NCBI GenBank assembly: GCA_934168325.1 | Contig: CAKPNG010000004.1 | Span: 1 to 64,000 of the forward strand | Direction of reading: 5' to 3' | Source: an uncultured Bacilli bacterium | Lineage (GTDB): Bacteria; Bacillota_I; Bacilli_A; RFN20; CAG-826 | Length of the DNA: 64,000 bases | In this document: positions 7,812-17,515 of the stretch, one piece after another | Numbering within the stretch: position 1 is the stretch's first letter | Layout: each line of letters starts with the position of its first letter | Position numbers and translations under genes: made by a program | The notes under the pieces: model-generated | The model's input: the letters and a program-made list of their open reading frames with translations, nothing else | The model's database searches: none | Told to the model about the DNA's origin: nothing

Positions 7812-8603
7812 TTAAGCTTTTTCACTATAATTACTAGGATTTAATTTAGTTCCACTATATTCCTTATAAGTATCATAAGAATAATTAAATGTTGATTGAG
7901 AATAATTATAATTTGTATTATCCATTAAGCTATATAAAACAGTAGATTTACTTTTAATAATTTTATTATCTTTAATAGTTAAATAGTCTTCTCTTTCATA
8001 TTTAACAGCAACAGTTTTACTACTATATTGTTCATATATTAAATATAATCTAACTTCTCCATCTTTTGATAAATCGACATCATGATAATTATATTCAAAT
8101 TTATATTTTATTGATTCATTTGAATCAATAAAATTCTTACATACATCATATCCACCACCAAGATAACTTCTAGAAAATCCAACACTTAGATTATCTTCAC
8201 TATATTTTTCATCATAGTTAGCATATATAACATAATTATTAGGATCATCTTTACCATAATCTCTAATTAAATAAAATTTATTATCTTTAATACCTACTTC
8301 TTCAGTACCACTTATTTTATCAGTTTCATAAGTTTGAATAAAATCAGCTTTAACAAAATTATCTTTATATCTAATTTTAGTATTATCTTCTTTTACTTTA
8401 ACAGTTATTGCGCCATAATAATTTTCATCAGTTTGTGTACCTTCTTTTTTAGAGCAATCTTCACTTAAAGATATTAATTTATTTTTAAATTTAGTAATAA
8501 ATTGATCTTCAGTTTCAACTGTTGGAGTATCTTTCTTATTACAAGAAACTAATAAATTAATAGATATTAAAGAAGTTAATAACAATAAATAATTATGTCT
8601 CAT
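7812..8603 (-). CDS. Lipoprotein, unknown function
   Basis: 263 residues with a lipoprotein signal peptide ending LLVSC (Cys21) and a charged, Lys/Asp/Tyr-rich extracytoplasmic domain of mostly predicted beta structure; no family recognised. I place the start at the ATG at 8603, because GAGG lies nine bases before it and the signal peptide then has normal length. An ATG at 8636 would add eleven residues before the signal peptide and overlap the upstream gene. The upstream lipoprotein gene stops only four bases earlier and its last codons contain the ribosome binding site, so the two are co-translated and may work as a pair. Confidence 0.75.
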   Translation of the reverse strand: MRHNYLLLLTSLISINLLVSCNKKDTPTVETEDQFITKFKNKLISLSEDCSKKEGTQTDENYYGAITVKVKEDNTKIRYKDNFVKADFIQTYETDKISGTEEVGIKDNKFYLIRDYGKDDPNNYVIYANYDEKYSEDNLSVGFSRSYLGGGYDVCKNFIDSNESIKYKFEYNYHDVDLSKDGEVRLYLIYEQYSSKTVAVKYEREDYLTIKDNKIIKSKSTVLYSLMDNTNYNYSQSTFNYSYDTYKEYSGTKLNPSNYSEKA

Positions 8604-8607
8604 TTTA

Positions 8608-10446
8608 TTAAGCCTCAATTTTAAATCTATGGACATAATCAGTTAAATTAACACTTAAAGTAATTAATTCACCATCTAAAGTAATTTCTCCTTCAGTATA
8701 TCCATAGCTTGGATTATCTGAAGTTATAGCAATATTAAATTTAGTTCCACTCATATTATAAGTAAATGTAGTAGTACTTATTAAAGAATTATCTTCTCTA
8801 TTATAATATTCAATAGTTCCATTAGTTTTACTACTAAATTTCATAACACCATCAAAAGCACTATATATACTCTTATATCTATAAGTACTACTTAATACCT
8901 TGTTAGCTAATTCTTCTTCAGTTAATTTAATTTTAATAGTATAAGTAACACTTACTTTAATTTCAGGATTAGTTTCACTATAAAAAGTAATCACTAAATC
9001 TTTACTTTCTTTAATATCATTAACATCTAATTGATAATTTATATATCCTTTGCCTTCTTCAACTTTTTTAATAGTAGCTAAAGAATCATCGCTTAATTTA
9101 GCTTTTATAGCGCTATAATCAACACCATTTACATTAGGAAATACATTAACTCTTAAATTCTTATAAGTAGTTTTAGTAAATATAACTTTATTCTTTTCTC
9201 CACTAATAGCTCCACTATAAGTATCAGTAAATGTCAATTTAGTTAATTTAGGTCTAGCTACTTTAACACTGATATTAAAACTAATTCCACTATTACTTTC
9301 TAAAACTATATTAGCATCACCAAAGTCTTTAGCATATAAGGCATCACCACTTAATTCATAACTAGTCTCATTATCTATAGATTTAACATTCATTGTTAAA
9401 TCTATTGCTTTACTAGGACTATATGTTTTAGCTTCAAATTTAATATATTTTTCTATTGGTAAAGCATCAAATTCACAATATACTTTCTTACCATTATCAT
9501 AATAATATGCACTAACTTCTTTAACTTCAGTTAAATAATAATTCATTAGATCAGGACGAGCTTCGTTTAATGTAGTTGAACTAATTCTATCTTCATAACT
9601 AACTTCATAACTATAATTAACATTAACTTCATATTTATCATTATCACTTCTAGTTTCACCAGTATAACTAGAATAATTACTACTAATAAATCTACCTTCA
9701 TTATCAAAATTAACTTCAAAAGAATAACTAATCTTAATATTTATACCTTCTTCTGTATAACTATAAGAATAATCAGTTAATGAATAAGTAACAAAATTAT
9801 TATCTTTAATAACTTTTTTAGCTTTAATATTAGCTCCACTAGCATTTAAATCGATATTATTAACTAAATTAGCATTAATAAAATTAGATGTATATAAACT
9901 AGCTTGTTTAGATAATTGACTAGGAACACTTTTTTCAAGTAAATAACTTATTCCATCTTCACTATCTTTACCATTATTATAAACAGGTAATTGATAAGAA
10001 GAATCGACCCAAGTAGAAGATTCTATTCCATTTTTTTCATAATCAGTAATTAAAAAGAACGCTCTAAAAGTATCAGTAGAAGATTCACTATTTTTATAAG
10101 TAGCAACAGTAGCAAATTTTAAATAATTATCACTAATAGTTTTATTTTCTTTTTTATAAGTTAAACTTCTAAATCCATTAGATATAGTCATCTCATCATT
10201 ATAAATAATTGTTTCTTCATTAATAATTTCTTTAGAAGATGTTTTATCTGTTTCTTCTTTATATTTAACTTTATTAGAAGTACTAACTTCTATTTCATAA
10301 GCACTACTTAATTTATTAATAACTTCATCTAAAGCTACTAAAGTTTCTTTATCATCACCATTATTATTTTCATTATTATTACAAGAAAATAATGAAATAG
10401 AAATTAAACTCATTACTGGTAAAATTATTGCTCTTTTTAAATTCAT
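8608..10446 (-). CDS. Large lipoprotein, unknown function
   Basis: 612 residues. Signal peptide with lipobox LFSC (Cys22) followed by an Asn/Glu/Asp-rich linker. The N-terminal third (roughly 35-300) resembles, in composition and layout, the other lipoproteins of this island: a helix starting near the mature end (LDEVINKLSSAYEIEV) followed by a long beta-rich region. The middle (about 310-510) looks like two Ig-like beta sandwiches, including a stretch ending FSVSITYTI-like strands around 490-505. The C-terminal 100 residues resemble a lipocalin-like or DUF-type beta domain. No enzymatic motif. AGGAGG precedes the ATG. Co-transcribed with the lipoprotein at 7812 and separated from the upstream gene by a terminator. 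Confidence 0.75.
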   Translation of the reverse strand: MNLKRAIILPVMSLISISLFSCNNNENNNGDDKETLVALDEVINKLSSAYEIEVSTSNKVKYKEETDKTSSKEIINEETIIYNDEMTISNGFRSLTYKKENKTISDNYLKFATVATYKNSESSTDTFRAFFLITDYEKNGIESSTWVDSSYQLPVYNNGKDSEDGISYLLEKSVPSQLSKQASLYTSNFINANLVNNIDLNASGANIKAKKVIKDNNFVTYSLTDYSYSYTEEGINIKISYSFEVNFDNEGRFISSNYSSYTGETRSDNDKYEVNVNYSYEVSYEDRISSTTLNEARPDLMNYYLTEVKEVSAYYYDNGKKVYCEFDALPIEKYIKFEAKTYSPSKAIDLTMNVKSIDNETSYELSGDALYAKDFGDANIVLESNSGISFNISVKVARPKLTKLTFTDTYSGAISGEKNKVIFTKTTYKNLRVNVFPNVNGVDYSAIKAKLSDDSLATIKKVEEGKGYINYQLDVNDIKESKDLVITFYSETNPEIKVSVTYTIKIKLTEEELANKVLSSTYRYKSIYSAFDGVMKFSSKTNGTIEYYNREDNSLISTTTFTYNMSGTKFNIAITSDNPSYGYTEGEITLDGELITLSVNLTDYVHRFKIEA

Positions 10447-10467
10447 AAATCCTCCTCTTATTTAGCC

Positions 10468-10494
10468 AAAAGACACGAATAAATCGTGCCTTTT
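10468..10494 (-). terminator. Terminator after the 727-residue lipoprotein gene
   Basis: On the minus strand AAAAGGCACGA pairs with TCGTGTCTTTT (11 pairs, one G-U) around a five-base loop TTTAT. It lies between the gene ending at 10527 and the start of the next gene, so that gene likely has its own promoter or depends on readthrough. Confidence 0.75.
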
Positions 10495-10526
10495 AGTTTA
10501 ACATATTTTCTTAATTAAAATCGACA

Positions 10527-12710
10527 TTAACTTGGCTTAGTTGCAGTATCAAGATTTGCAATTCTATCCATGTATTTAATAGTACAACCATTGTTATTAG
10601 AATTAAGCATGAATTTTAATGATAATGTTGTATCGCTAGTTGCTTGAACATCTGTTATCTTATAAGAATTAACACTTAATTCATTACCTTTGTCAGGAGT
10701 AATGGTAAATGTAAAATCATCATTTATTACATATTTAAATGTAGCTTGAGGATATCTACTTGGATTTGGTTTAGTACTTTGAGTTGCTATATATGCACCA
10801 GAGCCATCTGCATTAAAGTTAATCCAACCACAATCAGTTGTCCATTTATCGCTTTGAACGAAAATTGTATGGGTAGTTAAAAAGGTTTTAAGATTTTCTA
10901 AATTTGGTTTATGGCTAAAAGTAACATCAATTATCTTATTTTTGCTTTCATCAACATTACTTGTTGCCTTTATTGTGACAGATCCTACAGCAGTAGGCGT
11001 TACATAATAGCCATCTTCTTTCTTTTCTAGTGTAGCAAATTCTGTACCTTTAGTAATTTCTACAGTTACATCTTGAGAAGCTAAACTTGGTAAAATATTT
11101 GCATTAACTTTTTGAGCACCATCTTCAATAAAGAAATTCGTTCCGCCTTTTCCTAAAGTTAAAGTCATTTCATTAATAACTGGGGCTTCAGCAGTTACTT
11201 TAACTTCCTTCATATCTCCTTTACCATTGTCGAACAATAAAGTAAGATCGCCTAATTTATTTACTGTAAATGTTTTGTCTTTTTCATTATAAACTAATCC
11301 ATCTTTTTCGACTGATCCTACAAGTTGTGGTTCAACTAGTGGTGATCCTTTAACATTACTTAAATAAGGATATAAAGTCGAATTTCCGACAACAACATTA
11401 TCTTCACCAACATCATATTTTTTATATTCTTTATATTTTATATATTGTAAATTTACATCATACTCTGTTGCAAATAATCCATCAAAATCTAAATCACATT
11501 CACCTTGATTTTTATCAGCTGCACGATTATAGGTTAATTCAAAATTATATTCAGTATAGCCAAACTCAGCATCATCTTTTATAACTTTATTTGCTTTATC
11601 CAAGCCACTCTTATAGTAATCATTTTTAAACGATAATGAATGTAAGAAGTTATCTCCATCAATGCTGAATTTCAATGTATAAAGATGACAAGAAGTATTG
11701 TAATCACTTGTGCTAGTAATACCACTCATTTCAACAGTATATGTTTTACCATCTTCAGCTAACGTAGGCTCACCTACTTTAACTGTTTCAGGAATCATGG
11801 TAGAAGAATAAAAAACTCTATCATTATTTTCGCCAAATGCTGTATTAACAATAGTCTCTAAGTATCCAGCAGATTGTGTATAAGAAATTGCTTCTTCTTC
11901 AGACATTGAGCCAATGCCATTATAAACCTCGCCCTCTTTCAAAATTTTATTGGTAGTTACTGTAGTACTAGTTGTAGGCCCTGAAGAAGGTGAATTATCA
12001 CCAAATCTATTTGTACGTTGATTATAATTAAACGTATAAGCATCACCCGGTACAAAGCCTCTCGTAGTAGTTTCTCTACTAAATCCATTAGCACCATCTG
12101 CACTTGTCCGACTATCTAAAGTTACAAAATTATTATAAACTTTAGCCTCGTTAACTTGATGAGTTTTAGCTGAACCAGTATCAGTATCATAAGTTAAAGT
12201 AGCGCTCTTTAATTTTTCTACTTCAACTTCAGTAGCCATACGAAGTTGCATTGCTGCCCAATCTAATTTTTCAGCTAATTCACCATCTTTATTAAATTCA
12301 AGAGCTTCTAAGTCAACCGGAGTAACTACATCTTCTGGCTCAACATATGGAGCATCTTTTTCAGCTACTTTAATAGCAACATTACTTTCTGGCATCGTAA
12401 AAGTAAAATGGGTATCAGTTTGGACTGGCATTATTTCTTTTAAACCATCATAATAAACTTTTACATAATCTAGAACAAAATCTGCACTATCGCTTACAAC
12501 ATCAAAAGTAACAGAAAATCCTGCTTCTACTTTGTCAGTAACATTTAAGTTTTGCACTTTCAAATGAGTTGCATTTAATGTTTCGACTGCATATTTTGCT
12601 GGCTCTGGTTCTGGTGCTGGTGGGCAAACTTCATTACCACAACTAGTTAAGCCACCAAAAGTCATAAAGGACGTTGCTAATAACGTTAAAAATAAATTTC
12701 TTTTTCTCAT
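10527..12710 (-). CDS. Large lipoprotein, beta-rich, unknown function
   Basis: 727 residues. Signal peptide with lipobox GGLTSC (Cys24) and a Pro/Glu linker (PPAPEPEP). Residues about 35-110 form a small beta domain ending in FTMPESNVAIKV, the phrase typical of InlB-type/Big-like repeats that follow a stretched sugar-binding or stalk domain. A helical segment (130-165) and a long beta-rich region follow; residues about 530-615 resemble a bacterial Ig-like domain, and the last 110 residues a lipocalin-like fold with Trp and Gly motifs (WINFNADGSGAYI). AAGGGGGA lies before the ATG, and a TATAAA (12763-12768, minus) is a candidate -10 box in the 194-base upstream gap. Codon use is slightly less AT-extreme than its neighbours. 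Confidence 0.75.
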   Translation of the reverse strand: MRKRNLFLTLLATSFMTFGGLTSCGNEVCPPAPEPEPAKYAVETLNATHLKVQNLNVTDKVEAGFSVTFDVVSDSADFVLDYVKVYYDGLKEIMPVQTDTHFTFTMPESNVAIKVAEKDAPYVEPEDVVTPVDLEALEFNKDGELAEKLDWAAMQLRMATEVEVEKLKSATLTYDTDTGSAKTHQVNEAKVYNNFVTLDSRTSADGANGFSRETTTRGFVPGDAYTFNYNQRTNRFGDNSPSSGPTTSTTVTTNKILKEGEVYNGIGSMSEEEAISYTQSAGYLETIVNTAFGENNDRVFYSSTMIPETVKVGEPTLAEDGKTYTVEMSGITSTSDYNTSCHLYTLKFSIDGDNFLHSLSFKNDYYKSGLDKANKVIKDDAEFGYTEYNFELTYNRAADKNQGECDLDFDGLFATEYDVNLQYIKYKEYKKYDVGEDNVVVGNSTLYPYLSNVKGSPLVEPQLVGSVEKDGLVYNEKDKTFTVNKLGDLTLLFDNGKGDMKEVKVTAEAPVINEMTLTLGKGGTNFFIEDGAQKVNANILPSLASQDVTVEITKGTEFATLEKKEDGYYVTPTAVGSVTIKATSNVDESKNKIIDVTFSHKPNLENLKTFLTTHTIFVQSDKWTTDCGWINFNADGSGAYIATQSTKPNPSRYPQATFKYVINDDFTFTITPDKGNELSVNSYKITDVQATSDTTLSLKFMLNSNNNGCTIKYMDRIANLDTATKPS

Positions 12711-12904
12711 AAATCCCCCTTAAAAGTAATCAATTGTCAATCTTTGATAACTTGTTAACTATTTTATATTGTTTATTCATCTTTTTTTGATTTATTTTTA
12801 TCGTTAATATTGTATTAATAAAATTTAAAAAACCTTGATAAAATCATTTATATTTATATTTTTTAATAATAAATATGACCTTAAATAATGCTATTTTTAA
12901 AATT

Positions 12905-14863
12905 TTAAGCAATACTAACAGTTAAAATACAATAATATCCGTAATAATCAACCAAATTTAAATTAACATTTATATTATTGAATTTATAATTATTTTCATC
13001 TATTTTTGTATAATTTGCTTTAATTAAATCATTTATATAATTATTTATATTTTCTTTAACAATAGTTTCAGTTGCATCTTCATCAAATTTAATAAATATT
13101 GATAAAGATTTTTCATCTATACTACTTGGATCTAAAGAAATATCTAAAGTATTCTTAAAGAAAGGTAAATTATAATCTTTTCCTAATAAATTAATTAAAG
13201 CTTTATCAATTTCTTCATCATAATCTTTCCAACTATTAAAATCAGTAAAAACATATTGAGTATTTTTTACTTCATAAAATAATGAATATTTTTTACTCAT
13301 CTCTTCATAAACTATTGATAAATTTACTTTATAATGATTAGATTCATTTATATATGTATATATTTTATTTTCATTATCTAAAAAAGTTAATTTATATCCT
13401 TTATTAATAAATAAATTTCTATAATCATTTAATATATTATTAACTACATCAATATCGCTAATTAAATCAGTAAAAATTGTAATTAATCCAGTCTTTATAT
13501 TTAACGTATAATCATAAGTTATTCCATCTAAATAAGGTAAAAAATTAACGTCAATCAATACTTTATTAAATTCATCTTTATAACAATTATTATATTCATA
13601 AAACCCTTCTAAAGGTGTATATTTTGTTGCGTTTTCAGTATCAACATTCATTATTGTATTATTTAAATCTTTAAATATATATGTCAATTCACCATTTAAT
13701 AATCCTAATAAAGAATATTCTAAATGAAGTTCTAAATTATTATCTTTATTAAATAATAAATATACACTTCCATCAATAGCATTTTGTCCTTTATAATCAC
13801 TTATTACTTCTTTAGTAAAATCATTACTTATTCCATAAGGTAAATAATATTTATTATCTATTTTAGTAAATATTGCACAAGAAAAATTAAATTTAGGTTC
13901 ATCTATTTTAATTCCTTTATAAAATCTTTTCACTTCTTTAACATTATTCGATGAATCTATATCATAATATGACATTGTATTATCGTTATTATATTTATAA
14001 AAAGATTTTATAATTATTTCATTATTATCATCATCAAAATCAATCTCTTCACTATAATAACTATCTTTATTATATTTATATAATGATTTTAATATAATTT
14101 CCCCATTATACATTGAATCTATTACTTCTACTGTATAATTATTATTAGTCTTTATATTATTAAAAAAGTCTTCTAATTCTGGATATTTATTATCTAATTT
14201 AGTAATTACTCTGACATTATTTTTATTAATATCACTAACTTTTAAATAATATTCACTCATTACTTTAACACTATTTATTTCATATTCATTAGATACAATT
14301 TGAATTGTATCTAATGTATTATCTTTAAAATTAAATATTATCTTATTAACATCTAAATCATCATAAGTAATATGATATACTAAATCATTTTTATATTTAC
14401 CAACATATTCATAACTATTATTACCATCTTTTTTAAAATCTAATTTATTATTAATATAAGTAATAAAAGGACTTACTAAAAAAGAATCTTTATATAAAAC
14501 TAATTCATCATTATAGTCATAAACTAATTTATGATCTACTTCATTATTAATAGTTAAATAATCTTCATTAACATGTCCATTATCATCTTTAGAATAAAAA
14601 TATTCATAATTAACAAAATTATCTTTATTATCATAAGATTTATAATACGCTTTATCTAATCCAATACTAGTAATACATTGATATTCAATTACTTCATTAG
14701 ATTCTAATAATGTAATTGTATTATATCCAGTATATGTAATAGAAGTAATCTTCTCTTCAAGTAATTTATCGATTGGATCAATATTATTTGCTTCTTCTTT
14801 ACATGAACTTAATACACTAGATAAGCTAATAATAAGTGAATATAAAATAAATTTAGTCTTCAT
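12905..14863 (-). CDS. Large lipoprotein, unknown function
   Basis: 652 residues. Signal peptide with lipobox LSSC (Cys21). The mature protein is rich in Asn, Asp, Lys and Tyr, with repeated short phrases such as SLYKYNKDSYYSEE and SFYKYNNDNTMSYY (around residues 258-298) that point to an internal tandem unit of about 30 residues like the YD- or MORN-type surface repeats. No enzymatic motif and no named family recognised. GGAGA precedes the ATG by seven bases. It follows the lipoprotein gene at 14949 after a strong terminator. Confidence 0.7.
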   Translation of the reverse strand: MKTKFILYSLIISLSSVLSSCKEEANNIDPIDKLLEEKITSITYTGYNTITLLESNEVIEYQCITSIGLDKAYYKSYDNKDNFVNYEYFYSKDDNGHVNEDYLTINNEVDHKLVYDYNDELVLYKDSFLVSPFITYINNKLDFKKDGNNSYEYVGKYKNDLVYHITYDDLDVNKIIFNFKDNTLDTIQIVSNEYEINSVKVMSEYYLKVSDINKNNVRVITKLDNKYPELEDFFNNIKTNNNYTVEVIDSMYNGEIILKSLYKYNKDSYYSEEIDFDDDNNEIIIKSFYKYNNDNTMSYYDIDSSNNVKEVKRFYKGIKIDEPKFNFSCAIFTKIDNKYYLPYGISNDFTKEVISDYKGQNAIDGSVYLLFNKDNNLELHLEYSLLGLLNGELTYIFKDLNNTIMNVDTENATKYTPLEGFYEYNNCYKDEFNKVLIDVNFLPYLDGITYDYTLNIKTGLITIFTDLISDIDVVNNILNDYRNLFINKGYKLTFLDNENKIYTYINESNHYKVNLSIVYEEMSKKYSLFYEVKNTQYVFTDFNSWKDYDEEIDKALINLLGKDYNLPFFKNTLDISLDPSSIDEKSLSIFIKFDEDATETIVKENINNYINDLIKANYTKIDENNYKFNNINVNLNLVDYYGYYCILTVSIA

Positions 14864-14923
14864 AATTTCTCCTTGATATACATTATATATATAAAATAAA
14901 AATTAACATTAAATTATTAAAAT

Positions 14924-14950
14924 AAAGAAAAAGTAGTTATTCACTACTTT
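14924..14950 (-). terminator. Terminator of the opp-lipoprotein operon
   Basis: On the minus strand AAAGTAGT pairs with ACTACTTT around a five-base loop, followed by a T-rich tract. The stem begins inside the stop codon region of the lipoprotein gene at 14949. Confidence 0.8.
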
Positions 14951-15809
14951 ATTCTTTAATTTTAATTGTTTTATCAATATTACCATCAACTTCAATTGCT
15001 TGATTTAATAACAATTTACAATGCATATCATATGTATTTTCAGATTCTTTTGATTCATATGTTCCATCATAAACTAAATTAGTAATTACATTTTTATCAT
15101 TAAATGAACAAGTAACATTACAATCAAAGATAATTTGTTGATAAGTAAATTGAACAGTTCCTTTTAAAGATATTTCATCTTTTTTACTAATAAAATAAGT
15201 TTTATCTTTAATATTATTAATAAAATCAGTAGTTGCTCGATTATTATTAACACTATTATTAATCATATTAGATAAACCATTTTGATAAGAAGAAATAGAT
15301 TGCTCATTATTAATAGTTTGAGTTTTAAACTCTTCATTTTTATAAGTATTAGTAATTAAAGTTTTATCTTCTTTATTAAGATAATTTTCTTCAAAAGTAC
15401 CACTAATTTCTTCGCCTGGATTATTAGTAGATTTATCACTTATTTGACTAATATTTTCTTGATAGCTATAAAAATCATCTTTATTAGAATCACCTAAGAA
15501 TCCAAGATAAGTAATTTGAGTAAAATCAAACTTAATATCTTTACCTTCTTCATTTTTTGTATTAGATAAAATAGATAATTTAATGCCTTGTTTGAAAAAT
15601 AACCTTGCAGAACTAAGCTCTTTTTCTTTATTTTCATTAAAAGCCTTATTAAATTCTTCTTCAGTAATATCTTTCTTTTTCTCTATTTTATTAACTAAAT
15701 AATCTTTGAAATTAGAACGAGCTAAAATTTTATTAGTTTCTTTTTTATCACAAGAAACTAATGTAAAAATGAAAAAAAGAGTTAATATTAATGTTAGCTT
15801 TTTATTCAT
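14949..15809 (-). CDS. Lipoprotein encoded downstream of oppF
   Basis: 286 residues with a signal peptide and lipobox LVSC (Cys20), then a mature domain that begins helical (residues 30-75) and continues beta-rich with many Asn/Ser/Thr. Unrecognised. It begins two bases after the oppF stop codon with its ribosome binding site (AAGGAAAT) inside the end of oppF, and ends in a terminator, so it is the last gene of the opp operon; a role linked to the transporter is inferred from this alone. The codons for SSARLFF contain an inverse copy of the dispersed 16-bp motif. Confidence 0.75.
   Translation of the reverse strand: MNKKLTLILTLFFIFTLVSCDKKETNKILARSNFKDYLVNKIEKKKDITEEEFNKAFNENKEKELSSARLFFKQGIKLSILSNTKNEEGKDIKFDFTQITYLGFLGDSNKDDFYSYQENISQISDKSTNNPGEEISGTFEENYLNKEDKTLITNTYKNEEFKTQTINNEQSISSYQNGLSNMINNSVNNNRATTDFINNIKDKTYFISKKDEISLKGTVQFTYQQIIFDCNVTCSFNDKNVITNLVYDGTYESKESENTYDMHCKLLLNQAIEVDGNIDKTIKIKE
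15597..15613 (-). repeat. Dispersed 16-bp motif, copy 3 (inverse)
   Basis: Reading on the minus strand GTTCTGCAAGGTTATTT, identical to copy 2. It lies within the lipoprotein gene at 14949-15809 and is translated as part of SSARLFF. Confidence 0.65.
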
Positions 15810-15811
15810 TC

Positions 15812-17515
15812 TTATTTATTTCCTTTATCTAATTCAATAATTTCTTTTTTATATTTATTAACTTCTTCGGTATTAGCTAAAATGAAATGTCCTGGAACAA
15901 TTTCAACTAATTTAGGTTTTTCAACACTATAATCATGTTCTTTACTTGGATCATAAATTATACGTTTTCTATTTTTTTCCGAAATTGGATTTGGTTTAGG
16001 AATTGCACTTAATAAGCTCTTAGTATATGGATGAAGTGGATGTTTAAATAATTCATCACTACTAGCAAGTTCAACAATTTCACCAAAATACATAACAGCA
16101 ATACGGTCGCAGAAATATTTAACAACACTTAAATCGTGAGCGATAAACATAATTGTTAAGCCCATTTCTTCTTTTAAATCATTAAGTAGATTAATAATTT
16201 GAGCTCTAATTGAAACATCTAAAGCACTAATTGGTTCATCGCAAATCAATAAACGTGGATTCATAATTAAAGCACGAGCAATACCAATTCTTTGACGTTG
16301 ACCACCACTAAATTCATGTGGATAACGGTTAGCGTAATCAGCAATTAAACCAACTTTTTCTAATACTTCGACAACTTTCTTATGGTTTTCTTCTCTATTA
16401 CGATGTCCTTGAATTTTTAAACCTTCTTGAATAATATCTTCAACAGTCATTCTAGGATCTAAAGAGTCGATTGGATCTTGGAAAATCATTTGAATTTCAC
16501 TCATAACTTTCTTGTTATCTTTCTTTAATGGCTCTAAGATTTTATTGATTTCTAGAATCTTTTTATCTCTAGTTTCAACTAGTTCTGCCATTTTTTGATT
16601 ATGAGTTTCTTCATCTAAATTTGATTTATCTAATTCTAAAGAATTCTTCTTAAATTCTTCATTAATATCTTTTAATTTAGATTTTAAAATCTTAATTTTA
16701 TCACCATTATTAGTTAATTTAGGAGCATTCTTTTGATCGTATTTAATTTGCTTAATTTTAGCTTTTTGAACACGAACAATTTCATTACGTTTTGCTTCTT
16801 CTTTTTCTAAATTAAGCATTAAAACACTTTCTTTAGCTAAATAAGCATTTTCTAAATTAGTTTTATATTCATCTAATTGATGTTTAACTTCTTCCTCAGT
16901 TATTTTACCTTCTCCTAAAGAAGTTTTTAATTCTTTAGCTTTAAGAGTATAAGCATCTTTATTAGCTTTTCTAAGTGTAGCAAGTTCTTTTTTAATACTC
17001 TTTTTATATTCATTAAATCTAATATTAGTAAATTTAATTTCTTTTTCATTCCATCTACTACCAGCGCTAATTCTATAGCCATTATAATAAACAGAACCAC
17101 TAGTTATATCATAAAGTCTAATAATACTACGACCAGTTGTTGTTTTACCACATCCTGATTCACCAACAACACCAAAACATTCTCCTTCTTTTATTTGGAA
17201 AGAAATGTCGTGGACTGCTTTAATCTTATATTTTTTAGGTCCTTTCCCAAAGAAAAAGAATTGTTTAAGGTGATTTACACTTAATAAAACATGATTTTGT
17301 ACTAATTCTTCTTTATAAGTACATTTACTAGTAATATTTTTAATTTGTTCTTCTAAAGGAAGTTCACTTAAAGGGTTAATTTCACTATCACTAGGTGGTA
17401 CATGTTCACTATATTCATTAGAAGAATCAATTCTATTTTCATCTAAAACATCTGCTGTTTCTTGAATAGCTTTGCCTTCATCGGTGTTAGATATAGGATT
17501 TTTATTCTCCTTCAT
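15812..17515 (-). CDS. oppF: Oligopeptide ABC transporter ATPase OppF with coiled-coil insertion
   Basis: ATP-binding subunit of the Opp/Ami peptide importer, 567 residues against the usual 310-330. Walker A GESGCGKT (118-125), Q-loop Q346 (MIFQDPIDSLDP), ABC signature FSGGQ (402-406), Walker B LLICDEP (422-428) and the H-loop His460 are intact. Two additions explain the size: a hydrophilic N-terminal extension of about 75 residues, and an insertion of about 180 Lys/Glu-rich, coiled-coil-like residues (about 155-338) between Walker A and the Q-loop. The C-terminus ends in VPGHFILAN without the Cys motif, as in Ami-type subunits. It overlaps oppD by 14 bases. Confidence 0.9.
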   Translation of the reverse strand: MKENKNPISNTDEGKAIQETADVLDENRIDSSNEYSEHVPPSDSEINPLSELPLEEQIKNITSKCTYKEELVQNHVLLSVNHLKQFFFFGKGPKKYKIKAVHDISFQIKEGECFGVVGESGCGKTTTGRSIIRLYDITSGSVYYNGYRISAGSRWNEKEIKFTNIRFNEYKKSIKKELATLRKANKDAYTLKAKELKTSLGEGKITEEEVKHQLDEYKTNLENAYLAKESVLMLNLEKEEAKRNEIVRVQKAKIKQIKYDQKNAPKLTNNGDKIKILKSKLKDINEEFKKNSLELDKSNLDEETHNQKMAELVETRDKKILEINKILEPLKKDNKKVMSEIQMIFQDPIDSLDPRMTVEDIIQEGLKIQGHRNREENHKKVVEVLEKVGLIADYANRYPHEFSGGQRQRIGIARALIMNPRLLICDEPISALDVSIRAQIINLLNDLKEEMGLTIMFIAHDLSVVKYFCDRIAVMYFGEIVELASSDELFKHPLHPYTKSLLSAIPKPNPISEKNRKRIIYDPSKEHDYSVEKPKLVEIVPGHFILANTEEVNKYKKEIIELDKGNK